A DNA stretch of 64,000 nt from contig NC_081552.1 in NCBI RefSeq assembly GCF_963082655.1, forward strand, positions 2,542,001-2,606,000, written 5' to 3'. Origin of the DNA: Stomoxys calcitrans (Eukaryota > Arthropoda > Insecta > Diptera > Muscidae). This document shows positions 23,521-34,560 of the stretch, piece by piece; the stretch's first letter is position 1; each line of letters opens with the position of its first letter. The notes beneath the pieces were generated by a model. It had not been told where the DNA came from. It did not search any database and was given only the letters and a program-made list of their open reading frames with translations. The translations under genes were made by a program, and so were the position numbers.

Positions 23521-23619
23521 CTTTAAAAATATTTATTGAAATTTGTGTGTAGAAAAAATTTTAGGAAAATGTTGTTTGGGACAGATAAGCATAATAAAAA
23601 AGACATTACAAATGTTTAT

Positions 23620-24560
23620 TGAAATGAAATTTTGCACAAATACTTCCTATTAGTGTAGGTCAGTTGGGATTGTAAATGGACTAAATCGGTTAATGATTTG
23701 ATATAGCTGCTATATAATTCGATCTTGGGTCTTGATTTCTTTAGCCTCGAAAGGCCGCAATTATTATCCGATTTGGCTGAAATTTTTCACATGGTGTTTT
23801 GGTATCACTTCCTACAACTTTACTAAGTGTGGTTTAAATCGATTCATAACTTGATATAGCTGCCATATAAACCGAACTTGGGCTTCTAGAGGGCGCTATT
23901 CTTATCCGATTTCGCTTAAATCTTGCACATATCGTTAAGGATTGACTTCTAATACGGTCGAAATCAGTCCATAACCTAATATAGCCGTCATATAAACCGA
24001 TCTCCCTCTTAAAGCTCTTGAGCATACGTCGATTTGATATGACTTCCAACAACTGTGCCAAGTATGGTCTAAATCCGTTGATAACCTGATATAGCTCCCG
24101 TATAAACCGATCTCCTTATCCGATTTGGCTAATATTTTTCATGTGGTCTTTTGGTATGACTTCCAACAACGGTGGTAAGAATGGTTTCAATCGGTTCAAA
24201 ACCCGATATAGCTGCCATAGAAACCGATCTCCTGATTCGACTTCTTGAACTTCTAGAGGGCGTAATTCTTATCTTATTTAGCCTAATTTTGCACATGTCG
24301 TTAGGCAATGACTTCCAACAACTGTGCCAAGTATGGTTGAAATCAGTCCATAACCTGATATAGCCACCTTATAAACCGTTCTCTCGATTAGACTTCTTGA
24401 GCTTCTAGAGGGCTCAATTTTTATCTGATTTGTTTGCAATTTTGCATACGTCGTTTTGGTATGGCTTCCAACAACTGTGTCAAGTATGGTCTATCGGTTG
24501 ATAACTTCACATAGCTCCCGTATAAACCGATCTCCCTATATGACACTCTCAGCAACTGGA
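23620..24560 (+). mobile_element. DINE-1-like A/C interior array, both ends missing
   Basis: It starts GAAATTTTGCACAAATACTTC-like (near 23625) and CTATTAGTGTAGGTCAGTTGG. About five units follow, each with GATATAGCTGCCATATAAACC (or CTCCCGTATAAACC), CTTCTAGAGGGCG and TGACTTCCAACAACTGTG. No TATA end and no palindrome end are present. Confidence 0.8.
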
Positions 24561-25202
24561 GGTCGCGATTTTTACTCGATATTACGATTACAGAAGTGTT
24601 GTTGAGCTTTGTACTTAAAATATTGACGCCTTTATAAAATATTTGTTAAACAAATAAATAAAATGTTTAAATGAAATTTGAGTGCGTAAAAACCTGGTCA
24701 AATTCTCTAAAATGGAAATAATACAAATTCGAAGGACATCATCTATATCAAAAACATGATAGTCTTTTGTGTGGAAAACAATGCTGTGTTGGTGTATTCA
24801 CTTCCATTCCCACTTCTGGGAGTCAATGGATATGGAATCAATTGCTGAATACAAAAAATTGAGGTTGGTCACTGGGTAACATTACTTTTTGTAATTAACA
24901 ATTTAAATAATCGACATAAAATTGGATTAAAATTATTTTGAATGGCTTTTCTTGGATCAAAAGGGGTGGAATAATCAATAACGGTTTGATACTAGAACCT
25001 ATAACAGTCGTGTGCTAAAACCTATTACAGGTTGGTATTAAAACTAATACCAGTTCGGTAATAAGGCTAGTTCGTAACGGTACTAATCATTTAATGTTTG
25101 ATCCATACCATCCGGTATTGTTTTGTACCATACGGTGTTGCTTTACTATCAATACCGTAGGGTACTGAAATGAGCACGTTTGGTCTCAACTTTTCTCTGG
25201 GT
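24561..25202. other. Mostly unique; block of short GGTAT/GGTAC palindromes
   Basis: No gene seen. Between about 24985 and 25165 there are many short inverted motifs such as GGTATTAAAACTAATACC, GGTAATAAGG and ACGGTACT. See findings. Confidence 0.5.
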
Positions 25203-25363
25203 GTACTTCTTCCATGATGATCAAGACCGGCACGTTACTGTGAATGCGAATCGCTACCGTTAAATGAAAACACAATTTTCCCGCCCCAATTGGATGATGT
25301 GGACTTGGAGGACATGTGGTCCCAACAGGACGGCGCCACAAGCCACACAGCGAATGTCACAAT
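25203..25363 (+). pseudogene. Tc1/mariner transposase scrap
   Basis: One frame reads YFFHDDQDRHVTVNANRYR and a shifted frame PQLDDVDLEDMWS then QQDGATSHTANVTI, the block around the second catalytic Asp. It matches the minus-strand pseudogene at 14165-14330 closely, so it is the same family in the opposite orientation. Nothing of the first or third Asp region remains. Confidence 0.75.
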
Positions 25364-28300
25364 TTGAGTTACTCAATGGCCATTTGAGTTACTCCATGAA
25401 CTAAACAACTCAAAATAGATTTCCACTCTACTCTAACCAACTCCATGGCATTGGAATTTTGATATGTAACAAAATTTGAAAAAAATTTTTTTTTTTTTAA
25501 TTTTGATCTCAAAAAATGTCATTAGAGCTTTTGTTAAAAAAGAAATCAGAAAACCATTCATCCCTAAAGCTTAGTACCAAAAGTGAGCAAAATTGTAGCC
25601 ACAAATTCGCCGAGTCAATAAAAATTTCACTTCATTTAATTGCAAGCTCGGTGCTCGCGCACTGGCAAACAAGTAACTCTGTTTCATAGTAGTTCCCCTT
25701 TTTGTGTGTCGTTGCATGAATTTCGTTTGTGATATATCTTCCATTAGATTGCGCCATATTTTGCAATCAGTTAATAGACAATTTTCGTGCGAATCATCTT
25801 GGTACTAGGCTTAAGAGAAATTGCATTGATATTTGTGGTGCGATAAAAATCGTTGAAAATATTTCCCATTTTCAACAAAAAATTTAAGATTTTTGTCTGT
25901 CTCAAATCTCCTTGCCATTAGAACCCCAATTAACGTCGTTCTCCCACATCCAAAGATCAATTGATTTTCAAGGCAATTGGCATTTACTCAATTAAGTCAT
26001 GAAATATCTTTACCTCATTGGGGAATGTTTTACTTGGAAAAAAAAATGGAAAACAATTCGGAACTTTTCAATAGCTTTTGTTTCCAAGTTGATTTGTGTT
26101 TTGTTCTTTTCGGCATAGTGAATAACTGTTGGAGGAGTCCTTTTTCACTTTTACCTTAGCCAGACGTCTTGGGGCGGCAACAAAACAACAAGACAAGTAG
26201 TAAAAGGACCCTTTGAAGGGTTGCGCTCTGCTTTGTTATCGTCCCAGCAACATTAATTTCTACTAATTCAAGTTTATTGAAGTTGATTTTGGGCAGACGG
26301 CAGAAGCAAAAAACGACCATTCGCATCGCATCGCATTATTGATGATTGGTCAGTAATTTAGTTTTGAGTTTAATTTGTCGGAAATGCGATTAGCAACTTT
26401 TCATTGTTCCGTTCTTGGATGGAATGGAAATTAAATCAAACTTTCAACTTTTCGCTTCACGGACCCACACAGAACAACAGCACAGCATCGAAAGTAAACA
26501 CTAGGAAGGCAAATGCCAATAATTTTGTTGGCCAACCAGCCTCTCAAAGTCGGCAAAAGGTAGTTGGGCTTCGAATGGAAAGAAAACAAAAATCCAGCAA
26601 AACCCAACGAAAAGTTAACTGAAAAAGGCAAATGTTTTTCTTTTGCTGGCATTTATTCTAATATGAGGTCCAGAGCCTTTCGAAAAATATACGCATAAAG
26701 TAAATTATGTGGAGAAGAGCAAAAATTAATGCACAGCACAGGACCGTCGAAGGAGGAGAAGAAGAGCAAAACTTTTCTATTCAATGTCCTTTTACGACAA
26801 AACAGCACAACAATAAAAGCTGCTTTGATTGCAGTCATTTGTTAAAAAAGCAACAATAAAATACTTTTTCAGTTCACTATTAAATCCGCACTTAAAAGTC
26901 AAAGTCACAGTCATAGCCAAATAAAATCCCACCACCCAGCCCCAAAAGCCGCAGGCGGGGGGAAATGCAGAAGTCAAGGAATTTCTGTCAGTAAATAAGT
27001 ATGACAACAATTTGCACAATATCCTTGCCCTGGTACAACAACCATGGCCATAGCGTATTGAAATTGTAACAGAACCCTCATTAAGCTCAAATTCACTCAC
27101 GATGTCCCGGCCATTAGTCAAGGAATAAAATTGGGACTTGGTGGCTGGGATGGCTCCTACAAATTATAGCCCAATTTGTAATTTTCAATTTTTATGGCAA
27201 ATAAATGAGTTTCCCCCCTTCCACCCACCCCCAATGCAGCAATGGCCTTCGCTTTTATTTTTGGGCAAACTTTTGTTAATTATTTACCGAATTTGTTAAG
27301 CTGCCAATAATATAATTATCGATAGTAAAATTAAATATAGCCTTTATGGCTTGAAACGCCCATTTTCCACTCTCTCTCTCTCTCTCCCTCTCTCTCTCAT
27401 CCTGCGTCTCCTGGCTGTGGCGAAAATTGGCTTAGATGGTTAACTTGTTGTTAGTGGCTGGGGGGAGGGGAGGAGCACACGCCAATGGCAATCGCTAATA
27501 ATCCATATTTTAAGAGAATTTTATGCCGGAACACAGACTTCGATGTTATAAAATAATGATTGCTGACTGTTGAGCGCTGAGAGCTGCAAAACTTTTCAGT
27601 TTAATAATGTGGCAGCAGATTGTGCCACAATAACTTCCATCTTCTCCTTTGGCTGCTCTCCCCCTCATACTCATACTCAGCCTTACCACACTCTCGCCAG
27701 AATGTGGCTGAAAAACCATGAAACTTTCCCACCTACATTTTATACATTTTCGTTTTGTTCGTTCTCTAGTTTGCTTGCTCGCTTTGGCTTTTGCAATTTT
27801 CCATCATAAACATCGCCCTCTAAATGATCACCAAAGTGGCGGAAGTATTTATTATTGTTGAATATAAATGCCAAAAATAGTTTAAAACTCAATTACGGCG
27901 CAACACTTTGGGTGTGTTAAACGGAAAAACTGCAGTCGCACTGAAATATTCAAAATACTCGTAATCAAAGTAATACTGGTCTTCAAAGTAATTGGGCCGC
28001 CGAAAGGACTTCAACTCAAGTTAAGTGAAATGTGTGGGTGTGGGTTTCGAACGCCTTTTTCATATTTCGAGAATGTAGTGACCAGAAACTTATTAAAGTT
28101 TGTTACTGGTTTGATTGAGGAGGGCAAAAGCTATAGGATATGTATAGCAGAAATAAAATCAACTATTGCGAGTCGGTTTTATTGCTTTTCCTTGAATTTT
28201 AATTAGAAATTGTCTTGTACTTCAAGTTGATGGAAAACAGACTGAATGTAGGTTCAGGTTAGTCATATATTTGACCCAACTTTTATCATTTTTGCCCGAA

Positions 28301-28530
28301 ATATGTCAAACTCGTATATTCTTGATTTCGTATTCACATTAGACACATTTATATGACATATTTTGGTTGTCCAAAAACAAATAAAATATTGTTAACCACA
28401 CAGAAATAATACAGACTTAAATTTGATTAAACATGGTATTGACCTTTAAAAAACTTTTCAAATAAGCCAATAATTACTTTAATTTTTTTTTGACATTGAA
28501 ATCCGTTTTTAATGTCATATTGGTAATCTG
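25364..28530. other. Unique intergenic or intronic sequence
   Basis: No recognisable element apart from a CT tract at 27369-27399. Open frames (for example 26404-26622 and its opposite-strand partner, 26792-27121 and 27570-27809) lack domains and clear exon signals. The lack of DINE copies over 3 kb contrasts with both flanks and could reflect host sequence that tolerates few insertions. Confidence 0.55.
27369..27399. repeat. (CT)n microsatellite
   Basis: CT tract with one CCC interruption. Confidence 0.9.
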
Positions 28531-29460
28531 CTCTCAAATGCCTATCATTTTAGTTTCATCAAGCTATGATTGAGTAGTATTCCCATTTGGGGAGCTTATC
28601 GGGGATGGGGCGACTATCAATTATTTGGACCTCGTTTTTTATTCGTAGTCTACTCCCGAATACCTTTAATTTGAGTTCTATATTGATATATACATCCAAT
28701 ATGTCTATTTGGAGCAGTTTTCGGGCTTAGGCTTCCCCTTGGACACATGAACCCAAGTTTTTATACCACATTCGCTTTCTGCTCTCCAATATCTTTTATT
28801 TGATACCCATATTGTCCCCATCGGTTAACTTTTGATTTTGGGTGGCGTTTTTGTGGTAACGGAGGAGGATTCGCCCCCTTCCAACATTAACAAATTACAT
28901 AGCCTATACCTCCTTCCTGACCATATTCGTAATCAACTCGCGAATACCTTTCATTCGAGCCCCATATTGTCATTATCGTCCATTAAACCAATTTGGGGGG
29001 TTTTAGGGTCGGGGCGGCCCCCCAATTACTTCGACTCAATTTTTAATATGGAAATCGTACTCTACTCTTGAATACCTTTCATTGAAGTCCCATATTATCC
29101 CAATCGGTCCACTTTCAGTTTTGGGTGGTACTTTTGGGTACTTCCGCCCCCCTTGCGATATCAAAAACTTATATAGCCTATTGGTCCTTCCGGACCATAT
29201 TCGTAATCTACTCCCGAATACCTTTTATTCGATTCCCATTTTGTCATTATCGTCCAATAAACCTATTTTGGGGGTTTTTTGGGGTCGGGGCGGGCCCCCA
29301 ATTATTTGGACCCAATTTTTAATATAAAATTTGTACTCTACTCTTGAATACCTTTTATTTAAGTCCCATATTGTCCCAATCGGTCCACTTTTATTTTTGG
29401 CAGGTACTTTTGGGGTAAGGGGGAGTATCCGCCCCCAATGCGATATCAAAAAATTATTCT
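28531..29460 (-). repeat. Tandem array of a 275-281 bp unit (same family as 13170-13720)
   Basis: The motif CCCATATTGTCCC recurs near 28808 (as CCATATTGTCCCC), 29089 and 29364, giving spacings of about 281 and 275 bp. Each unit has CTCCCGAATACCTTT, CCAATAAACC, a G-run with GGGGCGG, and GCGATATCAAAAA. On the minus strand this matches the DINE-like units at 13170-13720. Open frames 28832-29071 and 29082-29327 are repeat by-products. Confidence 0.75.
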
Positions 29461-29569
29461 CGTCAGATTTGCAGTAATATTGCAATCAAATGGTCATTTT
29501 TTAATCGATTCTCTCGAAATATGGCAGGACACACAAACTCGTAATAGGTCATTATTTTTGGAAGAAAAA

Positions 29570-31298
29570 TTTAAGTCACTCATAGCATTGCTGCAATACC
29601 TCTGTATCCATTAGGCGGTTGATGATCTGCTCCCTACCCGGGATAAGGCTTAGAATGGACTCCACATACCGAACAGCTGCGGTGGTGGTATCAGGCCGTA
29701 GGATGTTGTCTGCTACTGAAACCTCGACTGGTGGAGCGGCTGCTCCAGGCTCCACTAGCCGGCAGACGATTGGTCAGAAGAGGCATTTGACGAAGTCACC
29801 TGGTTCGAGTCTCAAGGACAAGGCCGAACCAATTCTTTCTTCGGATCGGCCATCGGCCTTCCCCGGCTAACTAACATGCTCTTTAATAGGTTGGAATAAT
29901 TGAAGACGCATCGATCTCAGGTTTATGGAGAGGCTTGGTGCGAATGATCCTAAGACTCTCACTAATAGGGAGAGCTCGGGAATTCGCTGCACAAGATACC
30001 CCAAATAAAGGGTGATTTTTTTGAGGTTAGGATTTTCATGCATTAGTATTTGACAGATCACGTGGGATTTCAGACATGGTGTCAAAGAGAAAGATGCTCA
30101 GTATGCTTTGACATTTCATCATGAATAGACTTACTAACGAGCAACGCTTGCAAATCATTGAATTTTATTACCAAAATCAGTGTTCGGTTCGAAATAGATT
30201 CGGAAACTGCACCGCAGTCAGCCAAAAGAGTTCAAGAATCTTTGCTAATGTCGCTAGGGACAGTTTGGTTGATGGAAGTTGTCGACAAGGGAGAAGAAGA
30301 GGGCTACAGACCTCAACAAGTCTGAAGGGGTTGTATCCTAAGGATGCAACAAGTTGAAATTGACGGTCTATATAAGTGGTGGGGTTAGGAAATCAGGAGA
30401 CGACTCAGCAGTTGTTGATGAACACTTGCCTAAGGAACTATCGACCACATCGCTAAGTCTGGCAGGATGGCATCAATGTGATTGGGTCACAAAGCGGGAA
30501 GCATGGAACTCAGAAAATACTTCGACAGCAGCAGTAAGTGAAGCAGGACAAGGGAAATCGTCCACACCTCAAGTATCCAGTGTCCTGAGTAATAATGGTT
30601 CCACAGCTTTCTCGACTGCCCCTGGATGCGTACGGAAGTTCATTATGACAAGTTTTAACGAATCTTGTCAGGATGAACTCCTGGTGAAACCAGAAGACTA
30701 GGCTAACACGACAGTGGTGGAAGTTCTGAATCCTGACTATGGTCCGGTTTCTACAGATAAGTCTCCACTAATGTAAGGCCGCTTCGGCGGCACTAAAGGC
30801 TGGGGGATTTGATGTGGTTCTTATCCAGGAACCATAGTAGTGAAGAGGAATGGTACGTGGACTAAGAATTTCGGGATTTAAAATTCTCAAGGGTACGGGG
30901 AATGGCAGATACAGAGCCTGTATTCTTGCAGAGGGTAGTCCAAATGTTTTTTTTTCTTCCGTCGCTTAGCACTGAAAATTTAGTAGTAGCCAGCCTTGAC
31001 ATAAACATGTCTCATTACTGGCTGGCTTCCCTATACATGGCACACAGGATTCAGAGATGCCGCCTTCAAACCTTCTGTAGGAAAGAAAAGCCTCATTGTG
31101 ATGCTAATGCACATCACCAGATATGGAGAAGTTTGGATGTCAACGAAAGGGGTGAGCTGCTTATTGAATATATTATAACTTGCAATGGCGATTTGTAATA
31201 AAGGGTATAAACCGACCTTTATTACCAGGAACAGGCAGGAGGTACCAGATATTACCTTTGTATCGGAAAATATAAGTGGATGAATATGCGACTGGGAA
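29570..31298 (+). pseudogene. LOA LINE copy 2: ORF1 and endonuclease, 3' truncated
   Basis: It aligns with 14690-15970 of copy 1. ORF1 start ATG 29702 region (MLSATETSTGGAAAPG) is intact for about 55 codons, longer than copy 1. The ORF1 middle is interrupted by a Tc1/mariner arm (30004-30193). Later blocks DDSAVVDEHLP (near 30400) and PGCVRKFIMTS (near 30630) match copy 1. The endonuclease continues beyond copy 1: LVVASLDINMSHYWLASLYM (near 30980-31040), CDANAHHQIWRS (the catalytic GDFN-type motif reads CDAN) and LDVNERGELLIEY, then TFITR-like and VSENI remnants to 31290. The copy stops before RT, where a DINE fragment begins. Confidence 0.85.
30004..30193 (+). mobile_element. Solo left arm of the Tc1/mariner element seen at 6759
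   Basis: The sequence GGGTGATTTTTTTGAGG through MNRLTNEQRLQIIEFYYQNQ (30121 onward) and TTCGGTTCGAAA matches the arm of the 607-bp element almost exactly. It sits inside LINE copy 2. By comparison with copy 1 (15100-15125) about 11 bp of LINE sequence are missing at the site, so this is a truncated insertion or the scar of a deletion. Confidence 0.8.
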
Positions 31299-32110
31299 GT
31301 GTTGGCACAGTTGTTGGAAGTCGTAACAGAACACCGCATGCAATTTCAGCAAAATCGGACAAAAATTGCGACTTGTAAGGTCTCAATGTTGAAATTCTGT
31401 TGAAATTTTACACAGACTTGTATATCTACTACGCGAAGGTAAAACTTTTGAATAGGGAAAATCGAACTATATTTGGATATAGCTGCTATATAAACCGATC
31501 TGGCGATTTAGGGCCTTAAGTCCGTAAAACCCGCATTTTTTTATCAGATTTCGTTGAAATTTTAAACAAAAAGTTGTACAAGGGACCCCGATATTCAAAC
31601 TGACTATGGCCGATATCGGATCATATTTACACATAGCTGCTATATATACCGATATGCCGGTTTAGGGTCTAAAGCCCTTAACATTCGCATTTATTATCCT
31701 ATTTCGATGAAATTAAAAACAGTGAGTTGTTTTAAGCCTGCCGACATCCGACTCAAATATGGTTGAGATCGCACCACCTTTAGATATCAGCCATATTCAC
31801 CGATATGCCGATTTAGGTTCTTAAGCCCATTGAAGCTGCAATTTTTATCCGATTTCGCTTACATTTGAAATAGTGAGTTGTATAAAACTTCCCGATATCC
31901 GACTCAAACTTGTATTCAGCTTCCCCTCATCCGATCAGCATATGGATCAAATGTTATTTAGATATAGCTGGCACATAGACCGATCTTAGAATTTAAGGTC
32001 TCAATCCCATAAAAAGAGGAATTGTTGCCCGATTTCGCTGAAATTCTAACTTGTATAACAGTTCTCGGAACCTGCATCAAATATGATCCAGAATATGACA
32101 ACCATAAAAG
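31299..32110 (+). mobile_element. DINE-1-like A and D interior fragments
   Basis: 31299-31390 is A/C-type (GGCACAGTTGTTGGAAGTCG, minus orientation). From 31390 D-type units take over (GGATATAGCTGCTATATAAACC, CGGTTTAGGGTCTAAAGCCC, CCGATTTCGCTTACATTTG). No ends remain. Confidence 0.75.
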
Positions 32111-32129
32111 GTAGTAAAAAAACGATGGA

Positions 32130-32215
32130 TATTTTTCACATTGTCACAGAGGATGAATTTTGATAATAAATTTCAACGATTTGCAGTCGTTGCTGGTTTG
32201 TGAGTTTCTCCATGA
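32130..32215 (-). pseudogene. Tc1/mariner transposase start fragment
   Basis: Minus-strand ATG at 32213 opens MEKLTNQQRLQIVEIYYQNS for about 25 codons, then a stop. It is clearly related to, but distinct from, the MNRLTNEQRLQII family at 6872 and 30121. Only the DNA-binding start is left. Confidence 0.75.
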
Positions 32216-33245
32216 TGGAATCACAGTCGTAGTTGGCAACCATGTTTTCCGTTCAGAAAGTGACCTGTTATGACGGACACAATGACTGATACGTCTGTTC
32301 TAGCCAGTGACAGCAAAGTGGTAGACCTCTTCAAGTCTAGATTAGGCCACATAGTTTTTGGAATGGCCACTGCCTCCCTTTGTGACCATCTATCATTCGT
32401 TGTCCTTTGGGCCTGGTCCTGAAAACTTAGCTTACATGTCACTAGAGGCATACCCGCAGATTCCAGTTTCCCTGGAATGTGTAAGATAGTTCCGCTGTGG
32501 CCCAACACCCAGAATGGCTGAATTTTGAACTGTTTAGCCGTTAAGAGATCCGCGATAGCCGAGGGTGATTTTTGCGTTCAGAAATGCGTTCTCCAGGAAT
32601 TTAATGACTGCCTGGCTGTCTGAGAAGATATTTATGCCAATCGTCGTTTTGACATTATATCTTAGCCATTCCATCACTTCCTTGATTGCAAGGATCTGCG
32701 CTTCATACACACTGCAGTGATCGGGTAACCATTTCGATATGACCAGTTCTAGATCTTTAGAATACAATCTAAAACCCACGTGGTCGTCTAGTTTGGAACC
32801 ATCCCTATAGAAGTCTATGTAACTTCTATTACAAGGGATATCGTAGTTCCAATCGGTTCTATCAAGAAAAGTGGTACAGTACTTTTTATTGAAAAGCGGC
32901 TCAGGTAGGTTGTAGTCCACACTGCCTAGAAAATCGGACATTGTATCAAGGATAACACTATCTCCGTAGCCGCCCCATGACCAATGAAAAAGCCACAATG
33001 TCCAGAGACATTAGATGTTGCATTAAATTCAGTACATCAGATGGTGTCGTCATCGGTGCGGCTGTGATACACAAACAAGCTACCTTTTGCATCCGGTTGA
33101 GTATTGAACAGTAGGTGGACGTTTGAAGCGCCATCCACTAGACCACAACACCATAAAGCATTATAGGTCTGACAACTTCAGTATATACCCAATGCATGAC
33201 ACGCGGTCTAAGGCCCCAACTATTGACAATGGCTCTTGAATTCCA
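32216..33245 (-). pseudogene. LOA LINE copy 3: post-RT region, RNase H and tail
   Basis: In minus-strand order: VVVWWMALQTSTYCSILNRM and TTPSDVLNLMQHL (near 33150-33010), then a 154-codon open frame (32998-32534) holding RNase H with acidic residues at Asp66 (FYRDGSKL), Glu99 (YEAQILAIKE) and Asp127 (FSDSQAVI). The Thr of the usual YTDGS is Arg here. It then reads, after a stop, into the C-terminal region SAGMPLVTC and ITGHFLNGKH (32508-32221). The HPGH-type (WVPGHRD) segment is damaged at about 32500-32530. RNase H is better preserved than in copy 1. Both edges are truncated. Confidence 0.85.
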
Positions 33246-33588
33246 AAATGTTGGATTTCAAATCCACATTAGATATGGCTCACATATAAATGTTTCGGCT
33301 GAGTTTCACTTCTAGAACCTTTGCATTTGAATTTGTCAACCGCTCTTCATATCAATTTGCACAAAGTTTCTTTGTGACTGCTTTTATGAGAATGGAATTC
33401 GGTTATGATTTCGATATAGCTCTTCATTTTCATGTTTGTCCGATTTTGACAAGCATTGCTATAATGTGGTTATTTGTCCAATGAAGTCCAATGAAGTTGA
33501 CTTGTAGAATTTTCTTACAACACTTGAAATTTCTGCAAAAATTCCATAGAAATCGAGTCAGATTAAGATGTAGCACCCATAGCATTTT
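33246..33588. repeat. Worn repeat, probably DINE-related
   Basis: It contains AGTTTCACTTCTAGAACC, ATTTGCACAAAGTTTC and TTTCGATATAGCTCTTC. Similar wording recurs at 34290-34560 on the other side of the A element, so the A element appears to have inserted into it. Confidence 0.45.
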
Positions 33589-34282
33589 TATACCCTCCAC
33601 CATATGATGGGGGGTGTACTAATTTCGTCATTTTGTTTGTAACTACTCGAAATATTCGTCTGAGAACCCATAAAGTTTATATATTCTTGATCGTCGTGAC
33701 ATTTTAAGTCGATCTAGCCATGTCCGTCCGTCTGTCTATCGAAAGCACGCTAACTTTTGAAGGAGTAGAGCTAGCCACTTGAAATTTTGCACAAGTACTT
33801 CTTATCAGTGTAGGTCGGTTGGTATTGTAAGTGGGCCAAATCGGTCCTCTAGAAGGCGCAATTATTATCCAATTTGAGTGAGATTTTGCACACTTCCAAC
33901 TACTGTGTGAAATATGGTTCAAATCGGTCCATAACCTGATATAGCTGCCATATAAACCGATCTTGGGTCTTGAGTTCTTGAGCCTCTAGAGAGCGCAATT
34001 CTCATCCGAGTTGGCACAAATTTTGTACAACCGCTTCTCCCATGGCCTTTAACATAGGTGTGCAATGTGGTCTCAATTGATCTATAGCTTGACACAGCTC
34101 CCATATAAACGGATCTCCCGATTTTGCTTCTTGAAACCCGAATGGGACTATAACTTGATATAGCTCCTCCTCGTCCTCCGTCCGTATTCACTATTCTATG
34201 TTTGCAAAGAACTCGACAGATGCGATCCATGTTGGAGGGTATATAAGATTCGGCCCGGCCGAACTTAGCGCGCTCTTACTTG
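33589..34282 (+). mobile_element. DINE-1-like A element, both ends present, short interior
   Basis: TATACCCTCCACC-ATATGATGGGGGG hairpin, AGTCGATCTAGCCATGTCCG, CCGTCCGTCTGTCTATCG, then about two units (GCCATATAAACCGATCTTGG near 33949) and the right palindrome TTCGGCCCGGCCGAA near 34248-34262, ending ACTTGTTTT. Confidence 0.9.
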
Positions 34283-34560
34283 TTTTCAGTTTCAGAGCCT
34301 TTACAACCGCTTTTATTAACAGATTTCAAAATTTTGCACAATATTTTCTTCTATCCCTGTTTTCTTCTTGATGAAATCGGATCAGTTTAGGATATAAATT
34401 CAAAATTAACGTATCACCCGGTTTTCACTTATAAGGTCATACAATTTACGACCGATCTGCACGAAATTTTGTGAGGAGGAGGATTTTAGACGGTTCAGAC
34501 TAGAATTGCAAATGTCTAGCCCTTCACAAAAATTATACTTCCATAATCACTTCATCACTT
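34283..34560. repeat. Worn repeat flank
   Basis: It resembles 33246-33588 (GAGCCTTTACAACCGC, CAAAATTTTGCACAATATTTTC). Probably the other half of the same older repeat. Confidence 0.4.

Noticed and set aside
28832..29327. Two similar open frames (about 80 codons each) as a duplicated gene
   Set aside because: They are consecutive units of a tandem repeat, with no domain and many Pro/Ile residues from C- and T-runs.
29570..33245. Single LINE with a twin-priming inversion
   Set aside because: In twin priming the inverted 5' piece lies upstream of the 3' piece. Here it lies on the 3' side of the minus-strand fragment, and DINE and Tc1 sequence separate them.
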